Program-made: the position numbers and the translations under genes
Notes under the pieces: model-generated
The model's input: only the letters and a program-made list of their open reading frames with translations
What the model was told of the DNA's origin: nothing
Database searches by the model: none
Source of the DNA: Erigeron canadensis
Taxonomy: Eukaryota > Streptophyta > Magnoliopsida > Asterales > Asteraceae
DNA: 64,000 bases
NCBI RefSeq assembly: GCF_010389155.1
Contig: NC_057761.1
Span: 55,736,587-55,800,586, forward strand
Direction of reading: 5' to 3'
Shown: one piece after another, positions 47,851 to 60,390 of the stretch
Numbering within the stretch: position 1 is the stretch's first letter
Layout: the number at the start of each line of letters is the position of its first letter

Positions 47851-50389
47851 TGTACGTACACGCATGTACTATACCAGTCTATCTCAACTCTTTGTTAATT
47901 ACTCGTATTCCATATATATATGCGCGCAGTTCCACAACTGCATATCACATCATGACACATATCCGTGAAATATATGGTATTATGGTAACCCTTGTGTGTT
48001 TGCATCTACATTTATCATTATTTCTTATAAACTAAATGCAACATCTCACTACAACAAAAAATGTCAAGTGTGAGAAAAATTGTGATTTTATCAAATTCAA
48101 AATTATGTATTAAAATTTCACATTTAAAAAGTGAAAATTTTAAAAATAATAATTTTCTATCCTTATATAAATATAAACAAATGTTAAATATTTTCACACT
48201 AATTAAAAGATATTTTGACTTTCATATTTCTAAATGTAAACAATTAATATATTTTTAACATTTGATAGTGTTAACTTTTTTTTTCCCACACATTTAAGTG
48301 TGAGAAAATTATTGGTTTTACTCTTCTAATTACTTTAGTTTTGTTCAACTAACATATATATAAGGTAATTGCTGGTTATACTTGATTACTGAAGTTATCG
48401 TACGTACTGTCCTAAATTGAAGTGCCAATATCAATGAAAATATATGTGTATATGTATAAATAAATAAACTATCCTTATACGTTCATAATTTATCGTACCT
48501 TTATTAGAAAAAAACTACTGACAATATATAAACAGGCAGAGAAAAATAATATTTTTTTTTGTATCTATAAGTGTTATTTATCCAGTAGAGTCATGAAATG
48601 AAATAAGTGCCCGGGAGTGTCTGGTCAAATGTCAAAGATTCACAACATGGGGTTTGGAGATACAACAGTTGTCTTTTTAAGTGTTAAAAAACCCATCGGG
48701 ATTTGAAAGTTTCTAGTTGAGTATATAAAACAAGCTAGTGCCACTCATCACTACTTTAGTTTAATGCAATTTTAATGACCATATTAAACAATTTATTCTT
48801 CATTCCATCATCATAGCTTTGGTAATGACTAATGAGGGAAAAAAAGATAACGTAACTATATATGTACGTGTATATAAAAATTTGTGATCATTGTTTGTTT
48901 CACATGGTTCTATCGTACGTACAATATAACACATGTTGTCTATTATGTTTAAAGAACAATTAAATTACCTTCCGGTTAAAAAGATAAAGTATATACTACA
49001 ATCAATATCCTTTACTGAAAATGTTTTTTTTTTTAAAGTTAAAATACAACCACACACATTATTCAGTTATTTGACGAGCTTATTAAATTAATATATATGT
49101 TGTATGTTAGACGTACAGTGCATTATACGGAAATAAAAAGATAGATCATATCTATGAAGAAAATGATGACATGTATATATATAGATTTTACAGTATCTTG
49201 TTTTAATTGTTTTGGCTTAATTTAATTGGTGTCTGATCATCATTTGTTTATTTTATTAATGCATGCCTGCATCTTTCGTTGAAGATTGTACTGATGTGTG
49301 TATCAAATGAAATGGATCATGAACTTAAATTGCTTACATTGAATTAAGCTGTCAGTGAAATCAATATTCATGAGAACTTGCTTTGAAATTTGCCTTTGCG
49401 GTAGGTGCATTTACATTCTTATATGATTATATCTATATCTATTCTTTTTTTCATTATAATAATTAAACCAGCAAGAGTAGTTAATAAATGAACATAACCG
49501 ATAATGATAATTCGTGTGTATATATATATATCAAACGAAAGTGATACAAGATTTTTAGGCATTTCAACTGCATATATATTTAGATATGAAAAATGATTAA
49601 TCCTTTCATCGATTTTTCTAACTCCTTAAAAGTTAAAACCATGAAAAAATGACATGTATATTCTATCAATATTTATTGTTTTCTTTCTAATCTCTTATTT
49701 GATTTGGTCACATGTCATGATTTTGTAGTTAGCATAATGTCTAGGATGATTGATAATTTGATATAATATGAAGATTATCATTCCCTTTAGATGTATCCAA
49801 GATGATTACATTATGTGGCTTATAAGTTGACGCATGATATATATATATATGAATTGTGAAATTCATACGAGTATTTATTTCTGTATTTTTGACATATACT
49901 ATATTTTTATTGACTGGCCCAATACATATAAGTCTGTATGTATCTATTTTGTACATATGTCTTTATTTATATGTTTTCATCCTAGTATATATTTACTAAT
50001 AGTACCAAAAGCATGTTATAAGTGGTGATAATGCAAATATGGGTGGAAATACTGTAGATGCAAATAAGAAGAGTAAATGTGCAGTAAATAATTAAGCCTC
50101 GAAAGGGGCTAGCTATGAGAAGAGTTGATGTGGTAAGTAATGAGTCTCAGAAAGGCCGTAAAAAAGTAGGAAAATTAAGCATACGGTTTACTTGAAATAT
50201 CAACGTACATACAGTAAATTTTAGTTAATTTGTAGAGTTAATTACAACTATCTTTTCAGTGATTTGTAAAAAATTAAGGGTTTTTCATTCCTATTTTTGA
50301 TATGGTTTTAATCTTTGATTTTGAAGTCACGTCAACAGTTTTGATCCAAAAGTCAACGAATATGGCCAAATACTCAATGTTTTTGGACC
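47033..50389. other. AT-rich spacer with simple repeats
   Basis: No gene seen. A TA microsatellite lies at 47812-47847. At 48047 a CACTACAACAAAAAATGTC end followed by AAGTGTGAG units looks like a one-ended CACTA fragment; no matching right end was found. Several short ATATAT runs. Open frames here have no domain features. Confidence 0.5.
47812..47847. repeat. TA microsatellite
   Basis: About 18 TA units, interrupted once near the left end. Simple repeat. Confidence 0.85.
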
Positions 50390-50929
50390 AAACACTACAA
50401 GAAAAATGTCATTTAGCGTCATGTTTAGCGACTTTTTTAGCGACATATTTAAAGCTAGCGACACACTTGGCGATGTCAAGTAAGAAGTCTCTAGAAAAAA
50501 GTCGCAGATTTTTGCGTCATATAATGTAAGACGCTAAAACTAGCGACAATAATAGCGTTTCCTACATAGAGTCGCTAAAATTTTTTAGCAACACGTTCTC
50601 TACAACGTTAACCTAGTCGCTAATTTTAAATAAGTCGCTATACATGTCGCTATTTCTGACGCCAATAATAGCTAAATTTTCATGGTCGTTTCATTTTTCT
50701 CTTTTTATATGCCAAAGATTTGCTTATATCAAAACGGATCATTTTTGAGCTAAATAACTGATAATTACACAAACGAAAATTGAAAATTCTCATTCAAATT
50801 CAAGCTATTATACATTAAGTTAGTTAGTTATTGCCAATTAACATCAAAAGTAACTTCAATTAAAAACTAAACATCAAAAATTATTATAGATTAAACCCAC
50901 TTCTTGTCCCTCTAGATACTTCAGAATTG

Positions 50930-51133
50930 TCATCTATTTTGAAACCCTCTTTTCTCTTCAGACACTTCTGAATTGTCACATCTGTGTTGAAACCCAGTTC
51001 TAAAATATCTTGTTTTGCCATCTAGTTCCTGAAAGACAAAAAAGCAATACGTCATGAGATTACCAAGTACCCTAAGAAAGACTCTTTTGTATTTGAACAC
51101 GTCTTGCATACAACCAGAGCATGAACCTTCCAC
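50930..51133 (-). pseudogene. Possible last exon of the captured gene
   Basis: After an acceptor TCTTTCAG at about 51030 one frame reads ELDGKTRYFRTGFQHRCDNS to a stop; the +1 frame gives MAKQDILELGFNTDVTIQK and KIDDNSEVSRGTRSGFNL to a stop near 50890. The two frames cannot be told apart here. The sequence contains an internal near-duplicate (GTTTCAACACAGATGTGACA / GTTTCAAAATAGATGACAAT). Assignment to the captured gene is by order and strand only. Confidence 0.3.
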
Positions 51134-52008
51134 TAGTACGATAACGATAACTATACTTCTCCTTGATACATACTAGGGGGCATAAGGATGTTTTGAGTCC
51201 ACTTGTTAATTGTTTCCATGCTAACTCAAGTGGACAACTGGACACTCCTGAAGTGGAATGAGTCCAAATATATACAAGAAAGAGGCTACAGTAATATTTA
51301 CATAGATACTTATGGGAGTACATGCTTCTAGCCTTCTAGGCTTGTAAATGGGTCGAATTTTCATTATCTGCCCATCCTACAAGCTACACAAATAGGTTAA
51401 AACATAAGGATAGACTCGAGTCATGATCAGTATATCGAGATTAGGGTCATGAGACAGTCCATGATGTATTGGTTAACGGGTTAATCGTGATTAAAATAAA
51501 CGTCTAGATGGGTCCTACAATATATGATATATATTAAAATTTTAAGTACATAGATAAATAACTAATTGACTAACTTTTCCATAAGGCATTCAAGATACTT
51601 CTTTGAAAGAGGTCTGGTTACTCTAAATCCTCATACTACATTAAGAAAAAGATAGTACCTCTGTCCATAATGTCCAGCAAGAAATTACGAGCATCAGTAC
51701 CCCTGTCCACAATCTCCACCAACTGTAATAAATAGGATAGCCCATATCAGATTTGAGCAATTCCAATTAGCATCAGTACTAACTTTCTCACACAAATAGA
51801 TTATATATCACTGAATTTTAGCAAACCGTACAAACTCACCCGATGCATCATTGTCTAAAGTAAAAGAAACTTTTTTTCTCTCGGAATAAAACCAATCAGA
51901 TGCGGGATGTTACCATCTGCATAATAACCAACACAATCAATTGCATATAAATTTACAAAAGAAAGCTTAATTTCATGTAAAAAATTATTGAACCAAAAGA
52001 AACTAGAC

Positions 52009-53152
52009 CTGCATCATTGGCCAACTTTCCCGGAAGTGAGTTTAGCTCCATATAGTGTAATCTTCCATCAATGAACTTGAAGCATAAATACATAAATCTT
52101 CTCCAGCAAAACTCATTATATCATTCACCACCTTCTCCATTCGTATTGTACAGCTTAATCGCATTGAATCTGTTGTGAAAACACATGTTATGAAGACACA
52201 AAAATCATTGCACCAGTTTTCTGGATGTTGCACTCTACGTTTATTCCTTATAGCAGGATAAGCTAAAACCTTTGCAGTCTTATTGAGTCTCTCGCATTGA
52301 ACCATACAGAGAGTTCTAATGTGCGTTCCTTATAGCAGGATAAGCTAAAAACTAATAGCAACACATTTTACATACCTAATCTTTGCGATTAGGTCAAACA
52401 TTTGTCCAATAAAGTCATCTCTGCATATATAAGCATGACAAGTAAATATATGCAACTGAACACTTAATCTTTTACGTTGAACAGAAAAGTAAAATGAAAA
52501 CAAATAACCACAACAACCTACCGCAAATTCCCCTGAAAATATCCAAAAAATCATAAACTTTAACCATAAGGATATCTAGGTTAAATTGGAATGGTATGGA
52601 GTTGAACTTAGAGATTCGTTTCTGGACAATGCTTAAGTTGCAATAATTCAAAACTAACGGTCAACTTGCACAAAATTTTCAAAGAATGACGAAAGCTAAC
52701 TTTAGAAGAAAATATACCTGCTCAATCTCAGTGAGCCCAGCACTACAACTAATGTTGAGAGCTTTACATGCCTCATAAAACCGGAACAAAGTCCAGGCCT
52801 GTAGTGGAAACCAATGCTACGCAGAAACCTGTCAAACAAAAACAAAGATGACAAAATAAGGCAATAATATATAGAGATTTGAACCTGACTAGAAGAAACT
52901 ATCGAGGGAAAAGTTCGACCGGGGAGGGGCTCTCTTGATTCCCTGAAAAAGGAACATATGCATAATCCATATTACCCAACAAAATTTACGTCCTTAAACA
53001 AAAACAAAGAAATATTGCTATGTAAACCTCTGTTGAAAGTTTGAAGGCTCTGATATAAAATTTGCCTGCGATGGAGCTGTAAGCGATACAGAACGACTAG
53101 AGGAAACTGCAGTCAAAACATTAGGACCCTTGGACCTTCTGGTTGAAACCAT
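52009..53152 (-). pseudogene. Broken multi-exon gene fragment carried by the CACTA element
   Basis: Minus-strand exons with correct GT-AG borders and matching phases: 53152-53028 (MVSTRRSKGPNVLTAVSSS...), 52942-52885 (ESREPLPGRTFPSIVSSSQ), 52798-52718 (AWTLFRFYEACKALNISCSA...), 52532-52522 (an 11-nt microexon), 52420-52376 (DDFIGQMFDLIAKI), 52169-52009. The sixth exon reads FNAIKLYNTNGEGGE, then an in-frame TGA, then FKFIDGRLHYMELNSLPG. A likely further exon from 51916 (DGNIPHLIGFIPREKK) shifts frame in an A run, and one at about 51731-51659 reads LVEIVDRGTDARNFLLDIMD. An upstream GC-rich exon near 53650-53820 and its donor suggest a 5' UTR exon. I do not recognise the protein. The intron-exon structure points to transduplication of a host gene rather than a transposase. 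Confidence 0.55.
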
Positions 53153-54574
53153 ATGTCATTTCATTCACCTAATAAACACACTCTTCATAATAACAGAAGA
53201 CGAGAGATAACTTATGATTAAGTCTAGCTAAAACTTCTTTCGTCGATCTTCCAACTTCTAGAAACTGCTCATGGCAGCTTTTATAATAACTAAGTGACTG
53301 CAAAACTATTATAGTCATTTACATACTAAAGACTCTCTCATGACAGTTTTTGATACAACTAAGTGAAACAAATAATGAGGCAAAGTAATTACACTGCTTC
53401 AAAATTAGTTCCAAAACCCTAGAATTCTATCAGGCAAATATTATAGATTGATTTATAGTATATTTATAATAATTTCAAACATATCACACAAAAAAAATCT
53501 AAAAATAGCTATAATATATACATATTATATATATATATATTGATTGATTGATTTATAGTATACTCATAATAATTGAAATCCTAGATGGCATATCATTTAA
53601 CCTAACTAATCTTCAACTGTATAGAAATGGCGGTAGAGTACTTACATGACGGGCGATCGGTCTAAAATCACAGTGGAGATCGTCATTGCGGTATAATCCT
53701 CTCGGCGATGGCTTTACAGTCCGGTGGCGGTACGGTTGTTGTGGTGGTGAAAGTAAGGTCGCGGAGGTGGTGGCGGTACGGTCTCCTAACTGCGGCGGAT
53801 ATCATAGATTCAGCATGGAGCTTCGATTGATAGATTTGAGATTTTATAGAAAATGAAAAAATACGGTTGAGCTCTGGTGTGGAGTTATAGACAAACTGAG
53901 AGGATATTTCATTGATGATATTTTTATATTTTCAATAAAAAATAAAAAATTAATTTAAAGACGCTAATTGTGAAGTCGTCTAACAAATAGATATTTTGAT
54001 ATATAAAGTATGTAAAAATTATTTATATATTCAGTTTAATGTTTATTTATTTAAGAAACCAATTATTGTCCTTTTTGTAATATTAAAAACAAAATTGAAA
54101 GAAAAAAACTTAAAAAAGTTTTAGTCAAAATAACAAAAAGCTAAAACATTAAAATACCAATATATCTTTTAATATCACAAATTAACTACACCATAGCAAC
54201 AAATAAGACATCAAAAGCTAAGCGACTCAATTAGCAACTCGTTTATAGGAAGACGCAAATTAACGACACCTTTAGAGATGAGTTAATCAAATGACGCCAA
54301 TTGACGCCGCCATTAGCAATGTATATTAGGAAGTCGCAAGATTACGATATTGTTAGCCACATGTTTAAGAAAGTCGCAAAATTGCGACTTAATTTGCTAC
54401 AACATTTGCGACTTTGTAAAATTGAAATATTTTGCGACTCGATTTTCGACTTAAGTTGCGACAATGACAAGAAAGGTGTCGCTAAACAAGTCTTTATTCA
54501 CATCGCAAAATAGCGACTTTTAATTGTGAGTCACTACCTTTGTCTCTAAATGATTGTTTTTTTTTGTAGTGAAA

Positions 54575-56951
54575 CTGTTGACGAGCTCCAAATTAAAAGA
54601 TCAAAACAATAATTAAATGATAAGGATAAAACTTTAATTTTTGACAAAGTACACGGATATATGATCTTTGTAATTAACTATAGTTTGAATATAGTTGTAT
54701 GACTTGTATTAATTTTATTTTTTACTAAGTTATAAATCTAATAAATTTTCAGAAATTATACAAATATGATTCTTTTGTTTAGATTTCATTTCAGGTCACA
54801 TTTTGTTTTTCCGATAATAATTTTTCATTTTCTGATCAAAAACCCTTCTTTTTGTAAAATTTTCACACATTCTTTATATTCTTTTGGACATGAAGATGTC
54901 TCCATTAATAAAGGTTTTTTATGTGACGGTTTGAGATTTAAATCCTTTTGATTGATATATACTAACTTATAATCCAATGACTAATATTTGTTAGTTATTA
55001 AAAGAAAAATCATATCATAGTCGCCAAATGTTTAATTCACGTCTGCCTTTGTAATCATGAACATGTATGCTAGCCGCCAATGCACGCCTAGCTTCCTCAA
55101 AACTTCTTATCGCATTTACTTATATTTAATAACGATAATAACTAAAGAGGGTCCGGCTGCATGCTCATCTAGTTCCATGAACTTGCAACGAGCTAGTGTT
55201 TTAATTTTTTTTTTACATATATTTATAGTTTGTCCTTACCTTTTGGTTCTTATACTTACCTTCTCATTATCGATTTCTTATTATTACCGTAAATTCAATA
55301 AACTAAAATGGCGTCTGGTTTGGTTTCTTACATGAAATAATCATTATGAATTTGGGTTCTAATTAGGAATGAAATTGGATTTTGAAACCCATCATTTTTG
55401 GTTGGGTTTGTAATATGAATAAATTTATGAGTTCTATGATTTCAAGTTTATCAACCAAACACCTTCTTTGATATTAAAATTCAGAAAAATGCTTCTGATG
55501 ATATCTTTTGGACCAAAGATTTCGTGGTTCCTTCCTAATAATCATAGCATGTGAAATGAGTTTGTGCACGTGCCCCTGTCATGTGTTTCCTAAAATGGTT
55601 ATAATCATTTCCTTTTTCATAAGTAGTAAACAAAGCATAATCATGATTTTGGTCAATGGATTCGACTAAACCTAGTCCCATATGATGACAATTAAAAAGT
55701 ATCTCCTATAAATTGTTATTTTATTATAATTATTGGTAGTAGTAGTAGCATCGTCTGTATTGTGCAACTAATGACACTAGTTTGAGAATAATGAAAAGAA
55801 AAAAAAGAGCTGTTAAAGTACAATAAACTAAAAACGACCAAAACTTTATTTATGGGATCAAATTTAATTTTTCCAACAAGTTTTATGTATTGTGCAACTA
55901 ATGACACTAGTTTGAGATTAATGTATGTAAACTTCTACGAGATTAATAATGAAATGTTGGTAAAATACAGTATGGTCAAACTCGTACAATAATGAGAGTG
56001 GAAACTCAACTCGTATAATATATGTAAAATTCTTCGAGATTAATAATGAAATTTAACCTGGTCTATATAGATGTAACTATGTAAGTTTGTAATATGTTAA
56101 CAAAATCCAAGAAAGTTTGATCCAATGTAATTATTGGCAGCCCAACACTTGTTTGGTATGGTTACAGCCCACTGGATCTAATAATGCAATGATATTATAT
56201 TTTCAATACAATACGGATTTCGTAACTTGTATCATTTGAAAATTGGAAATACGTAACGATGCAATTAATGAATTAGCATCTTCTTTTTCATATGCAAAAA
56301 ATGGTATAGGGGACATCATGTACGACAGACACGAATCTGTTGAGACTAAATGCGAGCACAATTTTTCTAAATACGAACACGACACAAAATTTAACAAATT
56401 ACATGATAAGAAACCTGAGAACGGTTAAAACTTGAATTTGATTCGTTGCTTAACAGATCCGGGTCTGTTAAAGCCAAACACGAAACCTCTTAAGGCCAAG
56501 CGTGTTGTGTTGTGTCGTGTTAAGAGATCCGTGATAGAGATTGTTAGCTCTTAAAAACGGTACCAAAATTTTTCTTAAAAATAAATGTCAGTTATCATAA
56601 TTGAAATACAAATCATTTATGCACAGTTTAACGGATTGTTTAGGGCCAACAGGTAAGCTAAATTTCTTGTCTAACCTGTCTGCCTGACCAGTTTTGCCAC
56701 CTTTAGCCATAACTCATTAATAACATTGCCAGGCCAAACGCTCAAGTGTTATATATAATCAGTTATGCAGAGCCTCGCAATCACCCAAAGAAGTATGAGA
56801 TATGCAAAAGGATAAACATATTAAACATTTGATACAAACACAAATCCCATTTTAATCAAACAGTAACATTCACATTTTTGCCATGAAGCCATATAGATGC
56901 AATCATCAAATTTCCACTATCATAACATTCTTACGATTTCTTCAGCACAAG
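54575..56951. other. AT-rich spacer and UEV1 3' flank
   Basis: No gene seen. Contains a 32-bp direct repeat (55756-55787 and 55886-55917) and a looser repeat of CGAGATTAATAATGAAAT at about 55938 and 56034, which suggests a local duplication of about 100-130 bp. Confidence 0.5.
55756..55917. repeat. 32-bp direct repeat pair
   Basis: TGTATTGTGCAACTAATGAC and the next 12 bases (CACTAGTTTGAGA region) occur exactly at 55756 and 55886, 130 bp apart. Confidence 0.7.
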
Positions 56952-59098
56952 CTAGAAATGAGTGCCTTCTGGTGGTTGAACAAGCTTGCGATTGTGGGCA
57001 GTTGCCATCTCTTTCTTCAACCGAATCAATATATCTTCCATAGTGTACTCTCTTTGCCAGTTCCCTAGTATCCCAAACTTCTTCGGTTCCACCTGTAGAA
57101 CCAACAAGGTAATCATTTTTGTTCCAAAAAAGTAACTCTATTCAAATATCAAACATTCTTAAATTCTTAACATGTAAGTTGTAAGAATCTGTCATAATGC
57201 CCAAGAGAAACAAGAATATAATCATTTCGTTGTGCTATCACTTCTGGAATGTGCACTCTTGAAAGTGATCGTCACTTTCGGTGAACAGTATCCGATAACA
57301 AACAGGAATATAATAGGTTATAGGGAGATAATGTTTGGATGTGCTTTTGCTGCTTGATGTGCTACAATCAGATGATTAAATGTTCAAGTGGTTGACAAAT
57401 GTTGGTTATTTAGTAAGTACTGCAATAATTTGATATATAGAGGGAAAAACAGAAGGAAAGTAATAAGTATAAGCCACAAGTAAGACATTTAGACATAAAT
57501 CAAGCAAAGTAATAAGTAAAAGCCACAAGGATTGATGATTATGATGCAAGACACTTATAGCAAACAGTAATAGCTTCTTACCACGCCAGTTTCATGGTTG
57601 ACACAGGTCATGTTAACCCGTGAATGGAAACGAACAGTAGGAGGCTTCTCTGGATAATCTTTGTCACAAAACAGCTTCAATTGGTATATTCGCCCTTCAT
57701 GTACAGACTGAAAATAAACACAAAAAACAAATATGACAGACAGTTATGCTTAGGCTTATAACATAGATGGAATCGACACAAAATCTGTTTTAAATAAAGC
57801 CACAATTGTAGTGTTAGATGAGAGTAAACGGCTCTCGAATTAATCTAGAAAGTGAGTAAACAGATATCTGTATAAACAAAAATCAGTAGTTTTGTTGCAG
57901 CTAGCATGAAAATAATGATTTGGCCGAGCTGATTAGCAGTAAAACTAAGAAAATGAAAATGAAGACTTCAAAACACGCCTCAAAATGTCGTATAATGGTG
58001 AAGCATAAAGTTACAAAGAGGAAAGAAAAAACATACATTGTGAGGGCCAATAATGGTACCGGTCCAAGATCGCATATAAATATCATCACCATCATCCATT
58101 CCATAACTCACGGTCCCATCTCCAATACCCTTTTCCCCGCGCTCAAGCTCCTCCAACAATCTGAAATTTCTAGGCACTGCAACAAGCTTCAAACACTTAA
58201 GAAAAATACAAAATCTCCACACAAACAATAAAAATACAAATACATACACACAAAAACACACACACATAGATACACTCCCCATACCCCGCTTATGCAGATA
58301 CTGAGTACCGTTGTTGTACACACATTCATACACTAATCTAATTAGGTTCAAAATGGACTATTAATCAGTCTAAACTGAAATTCTAATTACCTAAAAATTA
58401 ATTTACAAACTTAGCTCTTAAATGGCCATTGATCACAACTATATTAAGCTATATATACAAAGAAATAAAGTACTGCCAGATTGCAGTATATGTATGAAGT
58501 TTTTCCTTGAAGGTAGAGTTTTGGACTCAGATGTACGCGACAATTCGGGGTATCCATCCATAAAATAAGAATAAAATAAGCTTAGCACATATTTTTCATA
58601 AAAGGGATGATACTCGTACCACAACTTTTGATTTATTTACCACAAACATGTTTTACTAACTTATTATGATTTAATAATTGTACTGTATGGTAAATATATC
58701 AAGTTTTGTGGTACGAATATCAATTCTCTTTAATAAACCCTGTAGAACTTTGATTAAACCTAATTACATGATAGATATATTGGGAATTAACAAGCACCAG
58801 GGTAATTGACAAAAATATATATTTTTTTTTATATAAATGTTCAAGTCAATGTATTAATAACAATATCTTATGTTCTTAATAATTACTAATCCAAAATAAA
58901 GATTCAATAATACAACAATTAAAGATATTGGGTATTATAAAAACTTAATCTTTAGACAATATAATGAAATTTTGGGGACACCCAGCAGATCAAATGCAAG
59001 GTTCATGATTATACATATTATATTATTATGTAAACAATAAATAAATAAAGGAAGGGAAATTTACCTACAACACTGGATCCACCTGAGCCAAGCGTCAT
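56952..59098 (-). CDS. UEV1: Ubiquitin-conjugating enzyme E2 variant 1 (UEV1/MMZ)
   Basis: Catalytically inactive E2 variant that pairs with UBC13 to build K63-linked ubiquitin chains, used in DNA damage tolerance and signalling. Four exons on the minus strand: 59098-59065, 58176-58037, 57707-57582, 57092-56952; 441 nt, 146 residues, the exact family length. It starts [20 protein letters not shown]. The UBC fold has [14 protein letters not shown] (28-41), [11 protein letters not shown] (45-55), [20 protein letters not shown] and [11 protein letters not shown], and it ends [13 protein letters not shown]. The usual active-site HPN...C block of E2s is absent, as expected for a UEV. The short C-terminus without a CAAX-like tail fits the UEV1C/D subgroup. 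The first intron (58177-59064) is long, as in many plant orthologues. Very sure. Confidence 0.96.
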
Positions 59099-59414
59099 TG
59101 AATAATATTATACCCAAAATTGGGTGTGATTAAATGTGATGATTAACAGATTTGATGGAAGATATGATACAAATAAAAGAAGAAAAAGAAAAGGGAAAAA
59201 AACAGGTGAGTGGGGAATAAAGAAAGAAAAAGGAAAAGATAAAATACAACAAGAAGTGATCGATCGTATAGGCCGAAACGCCATATATTAGTTTGAGGAT
59301 AACCATTATTTTGTATATCCTATTAGGGTTTATTATTATTATTATTTTTAATAAAGTTACAATTGGATTTAAAATTAGCTCAATAAAAAAATATTTGTTT
59401 TACCTTATTTTATA

Positions 59415-59700
59415 CTAGAAGGTTATCTACACGATGCGGCGGTGTGATGGTGGCGACGACGACGATGACGAGTGGTGTCGGCGTGCGGCAGTGGTAATCG
59501 ACGACAATGGTAGCAGCGGCACCGACTAGCGACAGCTAAGGTTGCGGCGGCAACTGGCCGATGGTGATTGCAGCGTCGATTGACGGTTTCAATATATTGG
59601 TACAATTAGTTCTCACAACTTTACATAAAATTTTACAAATAGTTTTGATTTAAAAAAGAAGTTAAAAAACTAGAAATAAATAAAAATGAAAACTTTAAGA
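59415..59700 (-). mobile_element. Probable Helitron, 286 bp, GC-rich interior
   Basis: On the minus strand the 3' side reads CCGCATCGTGTAGATAACCTT, then CTAG (59415) followed by T. A TCTTAAAGTTTTC 5' end after A lies at 59700. The interior 59440-59585 is GGTGGCGACGACGACG-type low-complexity DNA that gives spurious open frames on both strands. Ends are weaker than in the other copies. It lies about 320 bp upstream of the UEV1 start codon. Confidence 0.42.
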
Positions 59701-59835
59701 TAAAAAAGTGTTTAAAGTCGATAATTTTTTTCATAAAGTAATAGACAAATAAAAAAATAAAATCAAACTCATATCGATATTATATTACTTATTCAATTAT
59801 TTTATTTACTCAACATTTGATAGCTAAAAACAAAT

Positions 59836-60100
59836 CTAAACCACTTGGTCTTAGATCAAGTGGCCAACTAGGGCCCTTTTTGAAGAATCTGATAGAGGGG
59901 ATGTTGGCTTGAAAGCCTGGTATCAAATTTTGCTTCCTTATTGTTTCAGATATTTATCTCTTGAGTGTGTGAGAATACGTGTTATCAATCCTGTTATGCA
60001 ATAGTGCGCAGGTTCTAACTTTTATCATACTGCCTCTTTGAATGTCATTGATCGGGTTCAAATCATTAACAACTGACACTTCCGGTAAAAAAAAAAGTTG
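59836..60100 (+). mobile_element. SINE-like retroposed element
   Basis: Flanked by AAAACAAAT (59827-59835 and 60101-60109) and ending in an A10 tract after CCGGT. A box B-like GGGTTCAAATC lies at 60054, far from the start, so the pol III promoter is not canonical. The duplicated flank is short and A-rich and could be chance. Confidence 0.35.
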
Positions 60101-60142
60101 AAAACAAATAGAACTAATATTTCTTCATTAACTTTTTTTTTC

Positions 60143-60390
60143 CAGTTTTTTTTTTGAAAGGTGTATTTCGACTCAGACGTGGCTGGAGACAATTTTAACC
60201 AACTACCGTTGGACCTCGCGAGATGCTGAGCATAAGCTGGAGTCTCTCGGCCCCCCTCCTTGTGAAAAATTCCTAGATGGGAAACCCAAAGATTGTGTCA
60301 GCCGAGGCTCGAACCCACAACCCTAGAAGAAAACCCACCGGGCCCCGCATAGTGGGAAGTGTAAATACCTCTGGCCACTGGGGTTTAAAA
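60143..60390 (-). mobile_element. tRNA-derived SINE, minus orientation
   Basis: On the minus strand: box A-like TGGCCAGAGG (60377-60368), box B GGGTTCGAGCC (60314-60304), and a 3' end CGAAATACACCTTTCAAAAA with an A tail. The same 3' tail (ACCTTTCAAAAA after CGAAA) ends the SINE at 43598-43876, so the two share a tail family with different heads. No clear target duplication. Confidence 0.6.

Larger units (their letters stand above)
50393..54571. mobile_element. CACTA (En/Spm) element, 4179 bp, non-autonomous
   Basis: Ends CACTACAAGAAAAATG (50393) and, reversed, CACTACAAAAAAAAACAATC (54571); target duplication AAA on both sides (50390-50392, 54572-54574). Subterminal arrays of GCGAC/GTCGC units fill about 50417-50665 and 54215-54540, as is usual for CACTA transposase binding regions. 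No TNPD/Ptta-type transposase is recognisable. Instead the middle holds spliced minus-strand reading frames (52009-53152 and neighbours) that look like a captured gene. A poly(A)-free AT-rich filler separates the parts. Confidence 0.82.

Noticed and set aside
57980..58351. A 123-aa open frame in the UEV1 region
   Set aside because: It is UEV1 exon 2 read through into flanking introns; the splice sites at 58176 and 58037 fit the family exactly.
59423..59605. Arg/His-rich open frame on the minus strand
   Set aside because: Low-complexity GGCGAC-type DNA within a probable Helitron; no start context, domain or splice structure.
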